Part shown: in pieces, positions 51,305 through 62,149 of the stretch | How the letters are laid out: each line of letters opens with the position of its first letter | Position numbering within the stretch: position 1 is the first letter of the stretch | Assembly (NCBI RefSeq): GCF_002754375.1 | Contig: NZ_PEFF01000001.1 | Location: forward strand, 4,915,501 to 4,979,500 | From: Variovorax sp. 54 | GTDB taxonomy: Bacteria > Pseudomonadota > Gammaproteobacteria > Burkholderiales > Burkholderiaceae_C | Length of the DNA: 64,000 bases | Reading direction: 5' to 3' | Position numbers and translations under genes: made by a program | The notes under the pieces: generated by a model | The model's input: the letters and a program-made list of their open reading frames with translations, nothing else | Databases searched by the model: none | What the model was told of the DNA's origin: nothing

Positions 51305-52111
51305 ATGACCGGTGCGGTCGATCAATTGCTGATGCGTCTTCGCCATGAAGACGCCGTGCTGGTGCGCGTCGAATCGACGCAGGGCTCGGCCCCGCGCGAG
51401 GCCGGCACCTGGATGGCCGTGTGGGCCGACGGGCTCACGGCCACCATCGGCGGTGGTCAGCTGGAGTTCCAGGCCACGCAGGAAGCACGCGAGATCCTGG
51501 CCGGCACGCGCAGCCTCGACGGCGTGCAGCGCTACCCGCTGGGCCCAAGCCTGGGGCAGTGCTGCGGCGGCGTGATGTTCCTGACCTACCGGCGCATCGG
51601 CGCGGCCGACGCGCCCGCGCTACAAAAAGAACTGGTCGCCCAGCTCGAACCCGTGGCGCTGTTCGGCGGCGGCCACGTGGGCGCAGCGCTGGCGCGCCTG
51701 CTGGCCGTGCTGCCGTTCTCGGTGCGCTGGATCGACAGCCGCGACGGCGTGTTCCCCGACGCACTGCCTGCGCAGATCGACACCGAGCACTCCGAGCCCG
51801 TGCAGGACGCCGTGGCTGCGCTCGCGCCCGGCAGCCGCGTGCTGATCATGAGCTTCAGCCATGCCGAAGACCTCGACATCGTCATCGCCTGCCTGAAGCG
51901 TTTGCGCACGCGCAACGACCTGCCCTACATCGGCCTCATCGGCAGCAAGACCAAATGGGCCACCTTCCGCCACCGGCTGGAGGCGCGCGGCTTCACGGCC
52001 GACGAGCTGGCGCGCGTCACCTGCCCGATCGGCGTGCCCGGCATCACGGGCAAGGAACCCGAGGTGATCGCGGTGGCCGTGGCGGCACAGTTGTTGCAAT
52101 CGCTGGGCTGA
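51305..52111 (+). CDS. xdhC: Xanthine dehydrogenase accessory protein XdhC
   Basis: A 268-residue chaperone that binds molybdenum cofactor, helps its sulfuration and inserts it into xanthine dehydrogenase. The N-terminal XdhC domain shows LVRVESTQGSAPREAGTWMA and LGPSLGQCCGGVMFL with the conserved cysteine pair (about 93-94); the C-terminal Rossmann-like domain shows VALFGGGHVGAALARLL, RVLIMSFSHAEDLDIVIACL, YIGLIGSKTKWATFRHRL and CPIGVPGITGKEPEVIAVAV. GGAGG lies about 9 bases upstream of the ATG. The XDH subunit genes (xdhA, xdhB) are not in this window. The gene precedes puuD by 215 bases. Confidence 0.93.
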   Translation: MTGAVDQLLMRLRHEDAVLVRVESTQGSAPREAGTWMAVWADGLTATIGGGQLEFQATQEAREILAGTRSLDGVQRYPLGPSLGQCCGGVMFLTYRRIGAADAPALQKELVAQLEPVALFGGGHVGAALARLLAVLPFSVRWIDSRDGVFPDALPAQIDTEHSEPVQDAVAALAPGSRVLIMSFSHAEDLDIVIACLKRLRTRNDLPYIGLIGSKTKWATFRHRLEARGFTADELARVTCPIGVPGITGKEPEVIAVAVAAQLLQSLG

Positions 52112-52167
52112 ACAGGGTTTTCCCTTGGCGGCAACGCCGCAAATAGCATCCCGCCTCGTGTCAAAAC

Positions 52168-52175
52168 TGTATACA
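52168..52175. promoter_or_regulatory. TGTATACA operator, purine regulon site 4
   Basis: A perfect 8-base palindrome in AACTGTATACACTTTCGGTC, 152 bases before the puuD start and 57 bases after xdhC. The flanking sequence is nearly the same as at 50126-50147, which suggests a site longer than the 8-base core. Confidence 0.76.
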
Positions 52176-52326
52176 CTTTCGGTCCACAACAAGCCGCAGC
52201 GGAGCGAGGTCGTTTTCAACGGACCTGCGTTCGCGGCACTTTCTCTGCTTACAGCGCCCGCAGTGGTGAGCAGGCTGAAACCCCTCATCGGCGCCCCACG
52301 CGTCTAGAGGGTTGAGAGAGCGCTAT

Positions 52327-53538
52327 ATGGAAAGCTACTACCTCGACTGGGCCAACCTGCTGCTGCGCTGGGTCCACGTCATCACCGCCATCGCATGGAT
52401 CGGCGCCTCCTTCTACTTCGTGATGCTGGACAACAGCCTCGAGAAGCCGCAGGACCCCGAATCGCTCGACAAGGGCGTGGGCGGCGAGCAATGGGCCGTG
52501 CACGGCGGCGGTTTCTACAACAGCCAGAAGTACGCGCTGGCGCCCAAGAAGCTGCCCGACCACCTGCACTGGTCGTACTGGGAGAGCTACTCGACGTGGC
52601 TCACGGGCTTTGCGCTGTTCACGATGTCGTACCTGTGGAACGCGAGCACGTACCTCATCGACAAGAGCAAGATGGACTGGCAGCCCGGCGCCGCCATTGC
52701 CGTGGCGCTGGCCTTCTTCGTCGTGTTCTGGATGGTTTACGACGGCATCTGCCAGATCTTCGGGCGCCGCAAGAACGGCGACACCATCGTCGGCGTGCTG
52801 ATCGCGGTCTTCATCGTCTTCGCGACCTGGCTGGCCTGCCAGTGGTTCGCGGGCCGCGCGGCCTTCCTGCTGGTGGGCGCCATGATGGCCACCACCATGA
52901 GCGGCAACGTGTTCTTCTGGATCATCCCGGGCCAGCGCAAGAACGTGAAGGCGCTGCGCGAAGGCCGGCCGGTCGATCCGGTGCACGGCCAGCGCGGCAA
53001 GCAGCGCAGCGTGCACAACACCTACTTCACGCTGCCGGTGCTGTTCGCGATGCTGAGCAACCACTACAGCTTCACCTACACGCACAAGTACAACTGGATC
53101 GTGCTGCTGCTGATCATGCTCGGCGGCGCCGCCATCCGGCAGTTCTTCGTGGTGCGCCACCGCTTCAAGCTGGGCAACGCGGGCAACCCGCTGCCCTACG
53201 CCATGGTCGGCATCGCGGTGCTGGGCCTCACGATCGTGTGGATGAAGCCGGAGCCAGTGGCGCCGGTTGCGGCCACCGCCGCCCAGGCCGTGCCCGCCGT
53301 GGCCTACCAGGACGTGCAGAAGGTGCTCGAGCAGCGCTGCTTCATGTGCCACGGCGCGGCCGTGCAGATGAAGAACGTGCGCGTCGACACGCCCGACCAG
53401 GTGGCGGCGCATGCCCAGGCGATCTACCAGCAGGTCGTGGTGACCAAGATCATGCCGATGAACAACGCAACGAACATCACCGACGAAGAGCGGGCGTTGA
53501 TCAGCCGCTGGTTCCAGGCCGGCGCCAAGACGAACTAG
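52327..53538 (+). CDS. puuD: Membrane urate hydroxylase PuuD with C-terminal cytochrome c domain
   Basis: A 403-residue enzyme that oxidises urate to 5-hydroxyisourate using a cytochrome c instead of the soluble uricase. Residues 1-310 form an eight-helix membrane domain (LRWVHVITAIAWIGASFYFV; HWSYWESYSTWLTGFALFTM; MMATTMSGNVFFWIIPGQRK; HNTYFTLPVLFAMLSNHYSF). Residues about 325-403 are a cytochrome c domain with the heme motif CFMCH (about 338-342) and an axial Met in KIMPMNN. The ATG at 52327 is preferred; a TTG at 52312 is in frame. GAGAG is the only Shine-Dalgarno-like sequence nearby. The operator at 52168 lies upstream. Downstream is the glycerate kinase gene. Confidence 0.93.
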   Translation: MESYYLDWANLLLRWVHVITAIAWIGASFYFVMLDNSLEKPQDPESLDKGVGGEQWAVHGGGFYNSQKYALAPKKLPDHLHWSYWESYSTWLTGFALFTMSYLWNASTYLIDKSKMDWQPGAAIAVALAFFVVFWMVYDGICQIFGRRKNGDTIVGVLIAVFIVFATWLACQWFAGRAAFLLVGAMMATTMSGNVFFWIIPGQRKNVKALREGRPVDPVHGQRGKQRSVHNTYFTLPVLFAMLSNHYSFTYTHKYNWIVLLLIMLGGAAIRQFFVVRHRFKLGNAGNPLPYAMVGIAVLGLTIVWMKPEPVAPVAATAAQAVPAVAYQDVQKVLEQRCFMCHGAAVQMKNVRVDTPDQVAAHAQAIYQQVVVTKIMPMNNATNITDEERALISRWFQAGAKTN

Positions 53539-53610
53539 AAGAAGGCCGCGGTCCGCGAGCGTGGGCCGCCGGTCATCGCACAATCGCCGAACGGAGACAA
53601 CACGCAAGCC

Positions 53611-54954
53611 ATGACCGCATCGACCTCGCCCTCTGCCACCGCCATTCCCGATCCGCGCGAAGCCCCGCGCGCCTTCCTCGAACACCTGTACCGCGTGGCG
53701 GTGGACCGCGCACTGCCGCTGTCCACGCTGGGTGCGCATCTGCCGAAACCGCCCAAGGGTCGCACCGTGGTGCTCGGCGCCGGCAAGGCCGGCGGTTCGA
53801 TGGTGCAGGCGCTCGAAGCCCTATGGCCGGCCGACGCCCCGTTGTCGGGCCTGGTCGTCACGCGCTACGACCACATCCCGCCGCGCCCCGCAGGCCTGCC
53901 GCAGCGCATCGAACTCGTCGAGGCCGCGCACCCCGTGCCCGACGCGGCCGGCAAGCAGGCGGCCGAGCGCATCCTGGCGCTCACGCAGGGCCTCACGGCC
54001 GACGACCTCGTGCTGTGCCTGATCTCCGGCGGCGGCTCGTCGCTGCTGGTGCTGCCGGCCGAGGGCCTCACGCTGGCCGACAAGCAGCGCATCAACACGC
54101 AGCTGCTCGACAGCGGCGCCCACATCGGCGAGATGAACTGCGTGCGCAAGCACCTCTCGCGCATCAAGGGCGGCCGGCTCGCGGCGGCCTGCGCGCCGGC
54201 GCGCGTGGTCACGCTCACCATCAGCGACGTGCCCGGCGACGACCCGGCCGTGATCGCCAGCGGCCCCACCGTGCCCGACGCCACCACCTGCGCCGACGCG
54301 CTCGCCATCCTCGACCGCTACGGCATCGAGGTGCCGGCGCCCGTGCGCGCGCAGCTCGACAGCGGCGCGCTCGAAACCCCCAAGCCCGACGACGCCGTGT
54401 TCGCCGGCCACAGCACGCACCTGATCGCCACGCCGCAGCAGTCGCTCGAAGCTGCCGCTGCGGCCGCGCGCGCCGCCGGCATCGGCGTGCACGTGCTGAG
54501 CGACGAAATCGAAGGCGAATCGCGCGAAGTGGGCAAGGTGCATGCGGCGCTCGCCCGTGCCGTGGCGCTGCGCGGCGAACCGTTCGCCCGGCCCTGCGTC
54601 ATCCTGTCGGGTGGCGAAACCACCGTCACCATCCGCCCGCGCCAACCCGGCCAGGTCAAGGGCCGTGGCGGGCGGGCCGGCGAGTTCTGCATGGGCCTGG
54701 CGGGCGCGCTCATGGGCCAGCCACAGGTGTGGGCGCTGGCCGCCGACACCGACGGCATCGACGGCGTGGAAGACAACGCCGGCGCCTTCGTCACGCCCGA
54801 CACCCTGGCGCGCGCCACGGCACAGGGCAAGAAGCTCTCCGACCATCTCGACCGCAACGACGCCTACGGCTACTTCGACGCCATCGGCGACCTGTTCGTG
54901 ACCGGTCCGACGAACACCAACGTCAACGACTTCCGCGCGATCCTCGTGCTGTAG
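53611..54954 (+). CDS. Glycerate 2-kinase (MOFRL/GckA-TtuD family)
   Basis: A 447-residue kinase that makes 2-phosphoglycerate from D-glycerate. The N-terminal DUF4147 domain shows TVVLGAGKAGGSMVQALE (about 51-68), LVLCLISGGGSSLLVLPAEG (about 132-151) and NCVRKHLSRIKGGRLA; the C-terminal MOFRL domain shows VILSGGETTVTIR, GRGGRAGEFCMGLA and ALAADTDGIDGVEDNAGAFV. It follows puuD by 72 bases on the same strand. Allantoin breakdown yields glyoxylate, which reaches glycerate through tartronate semialdehyde, so this enzyme probably closes the pathway. The carboligase and reductase for that route are not in the window. Confidence 0.9.
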   Translation: MTASTSPSATAIPDPREAPRAFLEHLYRVAVDRALPLSTLGAHLPKPPKGRTVVLGAGKAGGSMVQALEALWPADAPLSGLVVTRYDHIPPRPAGLPQRIELVEAAHPVPDAAGKQAAERILALTQGLTADDLVLCLISGGGSSLLVLPAEGLTLADKQRINTQLLDSGAHIGEMNCVRKHLSRIKGGRLAAACAPARVVTLTISDVPGDDPAVIASGPTVPDATTCADALAILDRYGIEVPAPVRAQLDSGALETPKPDDAVFAGHSTHLIATPQQSLEAAAAAARAAGIGVHVLSDEIEGESREVGKVHAALARAVALRGEPFARPCVILSGGETTVTIRPRQPGQVKGRGGRAGEFCMGLAGALMGQPQVWALAADTDGIDGVEDNAGAFVTPDTLARATAQGKKLSDHLDRNDAYGYFDAIGDLFVTGPTNTNVNDFRAILVL

Positions 54955-54965
54955 GCAGGTTCGGG

Positions 54966-54986
54966 CCGGCTCCCTCTCGGAGCCGG
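54966..54986 (+). terminator. Hairpin after the glycerate kinase gene
   Basis: CCGGCTCC (54966-54973) and GGAGCCGG (54979-54986) pair perfectly around a 5-base loop, 12 bases after the glycerate kinase stop codon. The position fits a terminator, but a GC-rich stretch rather than a T-run follows, so factor-independent termination is uncertain. Confidence 0.5.
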
Positions 54987-55160
54987 AGGACCCCCGGGCC
55001 CCTGCGGGGCCGCGGGCAAGCTTTGTGAACTCAGGTTAATCTACGGCCCCGGCGGCGCTTGGCCGCCGTTGTCGCATGCGCACCCCCACGGGGTGCCGCG
55101 CCGCGCGCCCGATTTCCCGTTTCGTTTTCACCATCCAGTCCTCGAAGGAAAGAGTTCGCC

Positions 55161-56603
55161 ATGACCGCCACCTACACCGACACCCGCCTGCTGATCGACG
55201 GCCAATGGGTCGACGCCGCCGACGGCAAGACGCTCGACGTGCTGAACCCCGCCACCGGCAAGGCCATCGGCAAGGTGGCGCATGCCAGCATCGTCGACCT
55301 CGACCGTGCCCTGGCCGCCGCCCAGCGTGGCTTCGAAGCCTGGCGCGACACGCCCGCCAACGAGCGCGCCGCCGTGATGCGCCGCGCCGCCGGCCTGATC
55401 CGCGAACGCGCCCTGGACATCGCCAAGCTGCTGACGCAGGAGCAAGGCAAGCCGCTGGGCGAGGCCAAGGTCGAAATGATGGCCGCCGCCGACATCATCG
55501 AGTGGTTCGCCGACGAAGGCCGCCGCGTGTACGGCCGCATCGTGCCCTCGCGCAACCTGGCTGCGCAGCAGCTGGTCATCAAGGAGCCGGTCGGCCCGGT
55601 CGCGGCCTTCACGCCGTGGAACTTCCCCGTCAACCAGATCGTGCGCAAGCTCGGCGCCGCGCTCGCCACCGGCTGCTCCTTCCTGGTGAAGGCGCCCGAA
55701 GAAACCCCGGCCTCGCCGGCCGCGCTGCTGAAGGCTTTTGTCGACGCCGGCATTCCGGGCGGCGTCGTGGGCCTCGTGTTCGGCAACCCGGGCGAGATAT
55801 CGAGCTACCTCATCGCGCACCCGATCATCCGCAAGGTCACGTTCACCGGCTCCACCCCGGTCGGCAAGCAGCTGGCCGCGCTGGCCGGTTCGCACATGAA
55901 GCGCGTCACGATGGAACTGGGCGGCCACGCCCCGGTGATCGTGGCCGAAGACGCCGACGTGGCGCTGGCCGTCAAGGCCGCCGGTGCCGCCAAGTTCCGC
56001 AACGCGGGCCAGGTCTGCATCTCGCCGACCCGCTTCCTGGTGCACAACAGCCTGCGCCACGAGTTCGCGAGCCTGCTGGTCAAGCACGCCGAAGGCCTGA
56101 AGATGGGCGACGGCCTGGCCGAAGGCACCAACCTCGGCCCGCTGGCCAACGCCCGCCGCCTTACGGCCATGGCCCACGTGCTGGAAGACGCGCGCAAGAA
56201 GGGCGCCACCATCGCCACCGGCGGCGACCGCGTCGGCGACACCGGCAACTTCTTCGCGCCCACCGTCATCACCGACGTGCCGCTGGACGCCGACGTGTTC
56301 AACAATGAACCCTTCGGCCCCATCGCCGCGATCCGCGGTTTCGACACGCTCGAAGAAGCCATCACCGAAGCCAACCGCCTGCCTTTCGGCCTGGCCGGCT
56401 ATGCCTTCACCAAGTCGATCAAGAGCGCGCACCTGCTGAGCCAGAAGCTCGAGCTCGGCATGCTGTGGATCAACCAGCCCGCCACGCCTTCGCCGGAAAT
56501 GCCGTTCGGCGGCGTGAAGGATTCGGGCTACGGTTCGGAAGGTGGCCCGGAGGCGATCGAGGCTTACCTGAACACCAAGGCCGTTTCGATCCTCGGCGTT
56601 TAA
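55161..56603 (+). CDS. NAD-dependent aldehyde dehydrogenase (succinate-/2-oxoglutarate-semialdehyde type)
   Basis: A 480-residue ALDH. Landmarks: [20 protein letters not shown] (about 149-168), [36 protein letters not shown] (cofactor loop), [20 protein letters not shown] (catalytic Glu, about 250), [19 protein letters not shown] (catalytic Cys, about 285) and [17 protein letters not shown]. The KAPEETP and GQVCISP features resemble alpha-ketoglutaric-semialdehyde and NAD-type succinate-semialdehyde dehydrogenases. GAAGGAAAGAG precedes the ATG. The gene is 206 bases after glycerate kinase and ends in a four-base overlap with the convergent mgtC, so it closes this strand's run. Confidence 0.88.
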   Translation: MTATYTDTRLLIDGQWVDAADGKTLDVLNPATGKAIGKVAHASIVDLDRALAAAQRGFEAWRDTPANERAAVMRRAAGLIRERALDIAKLLTQEQGKPLGEAKVEMMAAADIIEWFADEGRRVYGRIVPSRNLAAQQLVIKEPVGPVAAFTPWNFPVNQIVRKLGAALATGCSFLVKAPEETPASPAALLKAFVDAGIPGGVVGLVFGNPGEISSYLIAHPIIRKVTFTGSTPVGKQLAALAGSHMKRVTMELGGHAPVIVAEDADVALAVKAAGAAKFRNAGQVCISPTRFLVHNSLRHEFASLLVKHAEGLKMGDGLAEGTNLGPLANARRLTAMAHVLEDARKKGATIATGGDRVGDTGNFFAPTVITDVPLDADVFNNEPFGPIAAIRGFDTLEEAITEANRLPFGLAGYAFTKSIKSAHLLSQKLELGMLWINQPATPSPEMPFGGVKDSGYGSEGGPEAIEAYLNTKAVSILGV

Positions 56604-57316
56604 TCCTCGGCGCTGGCGTTCCAGAACGCCTGCTGTACGCCTTCCAAGGCTTCCAGTTCTGCGATCACCTGGTCGAGCTCTTCGGGCTCGACCGCGGTGG
56701 CGTAGAGCGTCGCTGCAATCTCCGTGTCGGCCGTGCCGAAGGCGTGCTGGTCGATGTCGCGCACCGGGTAGTTCGCGGCTTCCAGCTGCACCAGCAGCTG
56801 GTCCATCACCTCGGGCCGCGCCGCGCGTGAGCAGATCACGCGCACCGTGTAGGTCGCCTCGCTCGATTCCTCGTGCACCGGGCGGCGGTTGATGCGGTTC
56901 ACCACCGGGCGCAGCAGCGTGTTGCTCGCGAGCACGAAGAGCGCCGCGATCAGTGCTTCGCCCAGCAGGTTGGCGCCCGCGCAGGCGCCCACTGCCGCAG
57001 ACCCCCACAGCGTGGCGGCCGTGTTCAGGCCCGTGATGTTGGCGCCTTCTTTCATGATGGCGCCCGCGCCCAGAAAACCGATGCCCGAGACCACGTAGGC
57101 GACCACGCGCACCGAGCCGTCGGGGCCGCCCAGGCGGGCCGCCATGTCGACGAACACGGCGGCGCCGACGGCCACGAGTGTGTTGGTGCGCAGCCCCGCG
57201 GTGCGCTGGCGCATCTGGCGTTCGAATCCGATCAGCGAGCCGAGCAGAAAGGCCGCGCCCACGCTGATGAAGGTGTTCAGCAGCGAGTGCAGGTTGATGT
57301 TGCGGATGGCTTCCAT
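56600..57316 (-). CDS. mgtC: MgtC/SapB-family protein
   Basis: A 238-residue protein of four to five helices plus a C-terminal ACT-like domain. The MgtC signature is visible: [52 protein letters not shown] and [18 protein letters not shown]. The C-terminal part (about 145-238) has the beta-alpha-beta pattern expected. In pathogens MgtC aids growth at low Mg2+ and in macrophages by acting on ATP synthase; it is not itself a transporter. It is the last gene of the Mg2+ operon, 91 bases after mgtA, and overlaps the convergent ALDH gene by four bases. Confidence 0.9.
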   Translation of the reverse strand: MEAIRNINLHSLLNTFISVGAAFLLGSLIGFERQMRQRTAGLRTNTLVAVGAAVFVDMAARLGGPDGSVRVVAYVVSGIGFLGAGAIMKEGANITGLNTAATLWGSAAVGACAGANLLGEALIAALFVLASNTLLRPVVNRINRRPVHEESSEATYTVRVICSRAARPEVMDQLLVQLEAANYPVRDIDQHAFGTADTEIAATLYATAVEPEELDQVIAELEALEGVQQAFWNASAED

Positions 57317-57407
57317 GGTGAGTGATCCTCCTGATCCTCTGTGTGCGGCGCAGGGTAGCGGCCTTGTGTGACAGCCGCAATCCTGCGTTCTTCTGGTGAT
57401 GCTTGTC

Positions 57408-60173
<2,766 letters not shown>

Positions 60174-60197
60174 TTTTCTTCTCCTGTGTGGGGGCGC

Positions 60198-60941
60198 TCA
60201 GCGAGCGAACGCCCAGGTGAGGCCCAGCGTCCAGCCGCGCGGGCCGTCGTGGCGCAGGTCGCGTGCGTGGCTGAGATCGACGTTGACGGACGGCGTGGCC
60301 GTCCAGCGCAGGCCGGCGCGCCAGGCGTTGCGCCCGCCTTCGCGGAAGCGCTCGGCCACGAGCGACAGCGCGGGCAGGGCGGCCCATTCGAGCGCCGCGC
60401 CCGAGTGGCTGGTGCTCGGCTGTGCGCGATGGAAGTCGCGGCCCAGGTTCAGGTGGGCGCGCCATGCGTCGTCGAACTGCCAGGTGACGGGGATCACCAC
60501 GCTGCTGTCGGTGAGGCGCAGCGAGGCATTGCCGGCGTTGCTGCGTTGCCACGAGGCCGAGGCCAGCACGCCGGTGCTCAGCGTGTCGGTGAGCGCAAAA
60601 GCCCACTTGATCTGCGGGCCGGCGCGCACGGTGCGGCCGTCGGCGTTGCGCTCACGCTCGAGGTTCAGGCCCAGCTCGACCGGGCCGACGCGGCAGGCGG
60701 GGCCGAGGTGTACGAGGCGCTGACCGCCCCAGGTCTCGATCTGGCACTGGCCCGGATCGAGGATGGCGGCGTCGTCCACCGAATGGTGGCCGCCGGCGGC
60801 GTGGGTCTGCGTGGCGGCAAGGCCGCAGAGCGTGGCGAGCCAGGCGTGGCCTGGCGCGGTGCGGCGGAAGGCAAGGGGGCGGGCGTTGGAACGGGCGGCC
60901 GTGGCCGTCCGCACGACACGCCGCAGGCGTTCGCGGGTCAT
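60198..60941 (-). CDS. Exported beta-barrel-like protein of unknown function, Mg2+ operon
   Basis: A 247-residue protein. After a long basic N terminus (about 1-30) comes a hydrophobic stretch WLATLCGLAATQTHA, a signal peptide cleaved near residue 48. The mature part begins AGGHHSVDDAAILDPGQCQI and then alternates polar and hydrophobic residues in strands (VGPVELGLNLERE, IKWAFALTDTLSTGVLAS, WRAHLNLGRDFHRAQ, WRAGLRWTATPSVNVDLSH), ending in Phe-Ala-Arg; this is the pattern of an outer-membrane barrel. One cysteine pair (DPGQCQI, GPACRVG). AAGGAG precedes the ATG. It is 24 bases upstream of mgtA, so probably cotranscribed; a role in ion passage is possible but unproven. Confidence 0.65.
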   Translation of the reverse strand: MTRERLRRVVRTATAARSNARPLAFRRTAPGHAWLATLCGLAATQTHAAGGHHSVDDAAILDPGQCQIETWGGQRLVHLGPACRVGPVELGLNLERERNADGRTVRAGPQIKWAFALTDTLSTGVLASASWQRSNAGNASLRLTDSSVVIPVTWQFDDAWRAHLNLGRDFHRAQPSTSHSGAALEWAALPALSLVAERFREGGRNAWRAGLRWTATPSVNVDLSHARDLRHDGPRGWTLGLTWAFAR

Positions 60942-61001
60942 GGGAGTTTCTCCTTCGGGTGCGGCGCGCCGCGAAGGAAGGAAACGCCCGTGACGACGTG
61001 C

Positions 61002-61121
61002 TTACTCAGCAGTCAGCCGGCGGGGCTCCTCCGCAGCACGGCAGGCTGCGAGGTGAATGGGGGATCGATCGGGCAAGGAAGAAGGCGGCGCACAGCGGCG
61101 CAAGCAAGGGTCCGGGTCCAT
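61002..61121 (-). CDS. Short leader ORF beginning Met-Asp-Pro-Asp-Pro (MgtL-like)
   Basis: A 39-residue reading frame with a textbook AGGAGG five bases before its ATG. It begins MDPDPCLRRC and continues Pro-rich (APPSSLPDRSP), ending 60 bases before the start of the barrel-like protein gene and upstream of mgtA. The enterobacterial mgtA leader peptide MgtL begins MEPDPTPLPRRR; there the Glu-Pro-Asp-Pro run destabilises translating ribosomes when Mg2+ is low and so switches on mgtA. The same kind of acidic-residue/proline alternation at the same place suggests an equivalent sensor. It is longer than MgtL (17 residues). Expression and sensing have not been shown. Confidence 0.7.
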   Translation of the reverse strand: MDPDPCLRRCAPPSSLPDRSPIHLAACRAAEEPRRLTAE

Positions 61122-61159
61122 GGGGGCCTCCTGTTCTGTGAGGGTGGCAGGGGCGGGCT

Positions 61160-61381
61160 TCAGCGGCGCGTGGTGCCGTGGCCGGGCTGTTCGAGCAGCA
61201 GGAAGAAGCTGCGGATGCGGCGCGTGGTCCACAGCGCGGCGGCGCGGTCCAGGGCCTGCTCGTCGTCGACGTGCGGCGCCGGGCCCACGCGGGCAGGCAC
61301 TTGCGCAGCGGCGTGCGCCGACGGGCGACCGTGCGACGGTCGCGTCTGCGAATGCAACGGACGAATTTGATACTGGCGCAT
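61160..61381 (-). CDS. Small basic protein upstream of the Mg2+ operon
   Basis: A 73-residue frame with GAAGGAG well placed before its ATG. It begins MRQYQIRPLHSQTRPSHG, has an Ala/Pro-rich middle (AHAAAQVPARVGPAPH) and a helical end (LWTTRRIRSFFLLLEQPGHG). It ends 38 bases before the Asp-Pro leader ORF and is likely the first gene of the Mg2+ transcript. No family is recognised. A role as an additional leader peptide or a small Mg2+-response protein is possible; the good binding site makes translation likely. Confidence 0.55.
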   Translation of the reverse strand: MRQYQIRPLHSQTRPSHGRPSAHAAAQVPARVGPAPHVDDEQALDRAAALWTTRRIRSFFLLLEQPGHGTTRR

Positions 61382-61391
61382 GACAAGGCTC

Positions 61392-61498
61392 CTTCACGCT
61401 GAAGGGCCTCGCGCACGGACGCACGCAAGCTGACTGACAAAGTCAGCGACGAAGAACAACGGGAATCGGTAGGGGGAGCCGCTTGCCCGTGGGGCAAG
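61392..61498 (-). promoter_or_regulatory. Structured 5' leader of the Mg2+ operon
   Basis: Three perfect hairpins lie upstream of the 73-residue frame: CTTCA/TGAAG (61392-61403), GCTGAC/GTCAGC (61429-61447) and CTTGCCC/GGGCAAG (61482-61498). mgtA leaders in enterobacteria fold into alternative structures that depend on Mg2+ and on leader-peptide translation; a comparable role here is inference. No gene is seen between 61382 and 61670. Confidence 0.45.
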
Positions 61499-61644
61499 GG
61501 GTTCGCGCTGCGGACACGGCGGCCGCAAGCGCGGGAGCTGCCTGCGCTAGAGGGCCGGGGGTGTCACGCCTGCCGAGGCACGCGTCTTGTCACTGATCCA
61601 ACTGGCACTGTCCACGCACGGGGCTCCGAAATGATGATCTCCGG

Positions 61645-61674
61645 ATTGTTGCACCGCATCATTGCCAGCGTCAA
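61645..61674 (-). promoter_or_regulatory. Possible sigma-70 promoter of the Mg2+ operon
   Basis: On the minus strand TTGACG (61669-61674) and AACAAT (61645-61650) are 18 bases apart, five of six and four of six matches to the consensus boxes. The -35 box overlaps the stop codon of the 92-residue gene upstream. No PhoP box could be recognised with confidence. Confidence 0.35.
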
Positions 61675-61949
61675 CCCTTGGCATGCAGCGAGAGGCTGCG
61701 TCGCGGTTGCGTGGGATGGAGCTGGGGCTCGTTCGCGCTGCGTTCGATGGGGCTCGGAAACCAGCGGAAGACGTTCGAGTCGCCGCGCCAACCGTCGCTG
61801 AAGCGCACGAACAGGAAGCCCGACATGGCATTGCCCAGGTCGTCCACCGGAATGCCCGCGGCGCGCAGGGCCTCGACCTCTTGCGCGGCGCTCATGTCGA
61901 AGGGAAGTTTCAGCGTGATGCTCGCGCTGTGAAGACTGGGTCTGGGCAT
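61671..61949 (-). CDS. Small protein of unknown function
   Basis: A 92-residue product with an excellent AGGAGG binding site before the ATG. It begins MPRPSLHSASITLKLPFDM, followed by AAQEVEALRAAGIPVDDLGN (helix with a turn) and GFLFVRFSDGWRGDSNVFRW, and ends basic. The compact alternation of strand, helix and strands suggests a small folded domain, but the family is not recognised. It is 289 bases upstream of the Mg2+ operon on the same strand and might be cotranscribed with it. It is divergent from the phosphatase gene at 62150. Confidence 0.6.
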   Translation of the reverse strand: MPRPSLHSASITLKLPFDMSAAQEVEALRAAGIPVDDLGNAMSGFLFVRFSDGWRGDSNVFRWFPSPIERSANEPQLHPTQPRRSLSLHAKG

Positions 61950-62149
61950 GGTGACCTCCTTTGCTCTGACCATGGACCGTAGTGAAGCGCAAGGAGTTGT
62001 GTCAGGCGATACCGAAGATATGGGAGCTGTCCATAGGAGAGGGCGGTGCGATTCGCCATCGCTCCCTCGTGCCATCCCCCGACCGGGGGATGGCATGGGT
62101 AGGGTGGCCTATGCCGAATGCCTGCCCTCTGTGCCTATAGTCGACGCGC

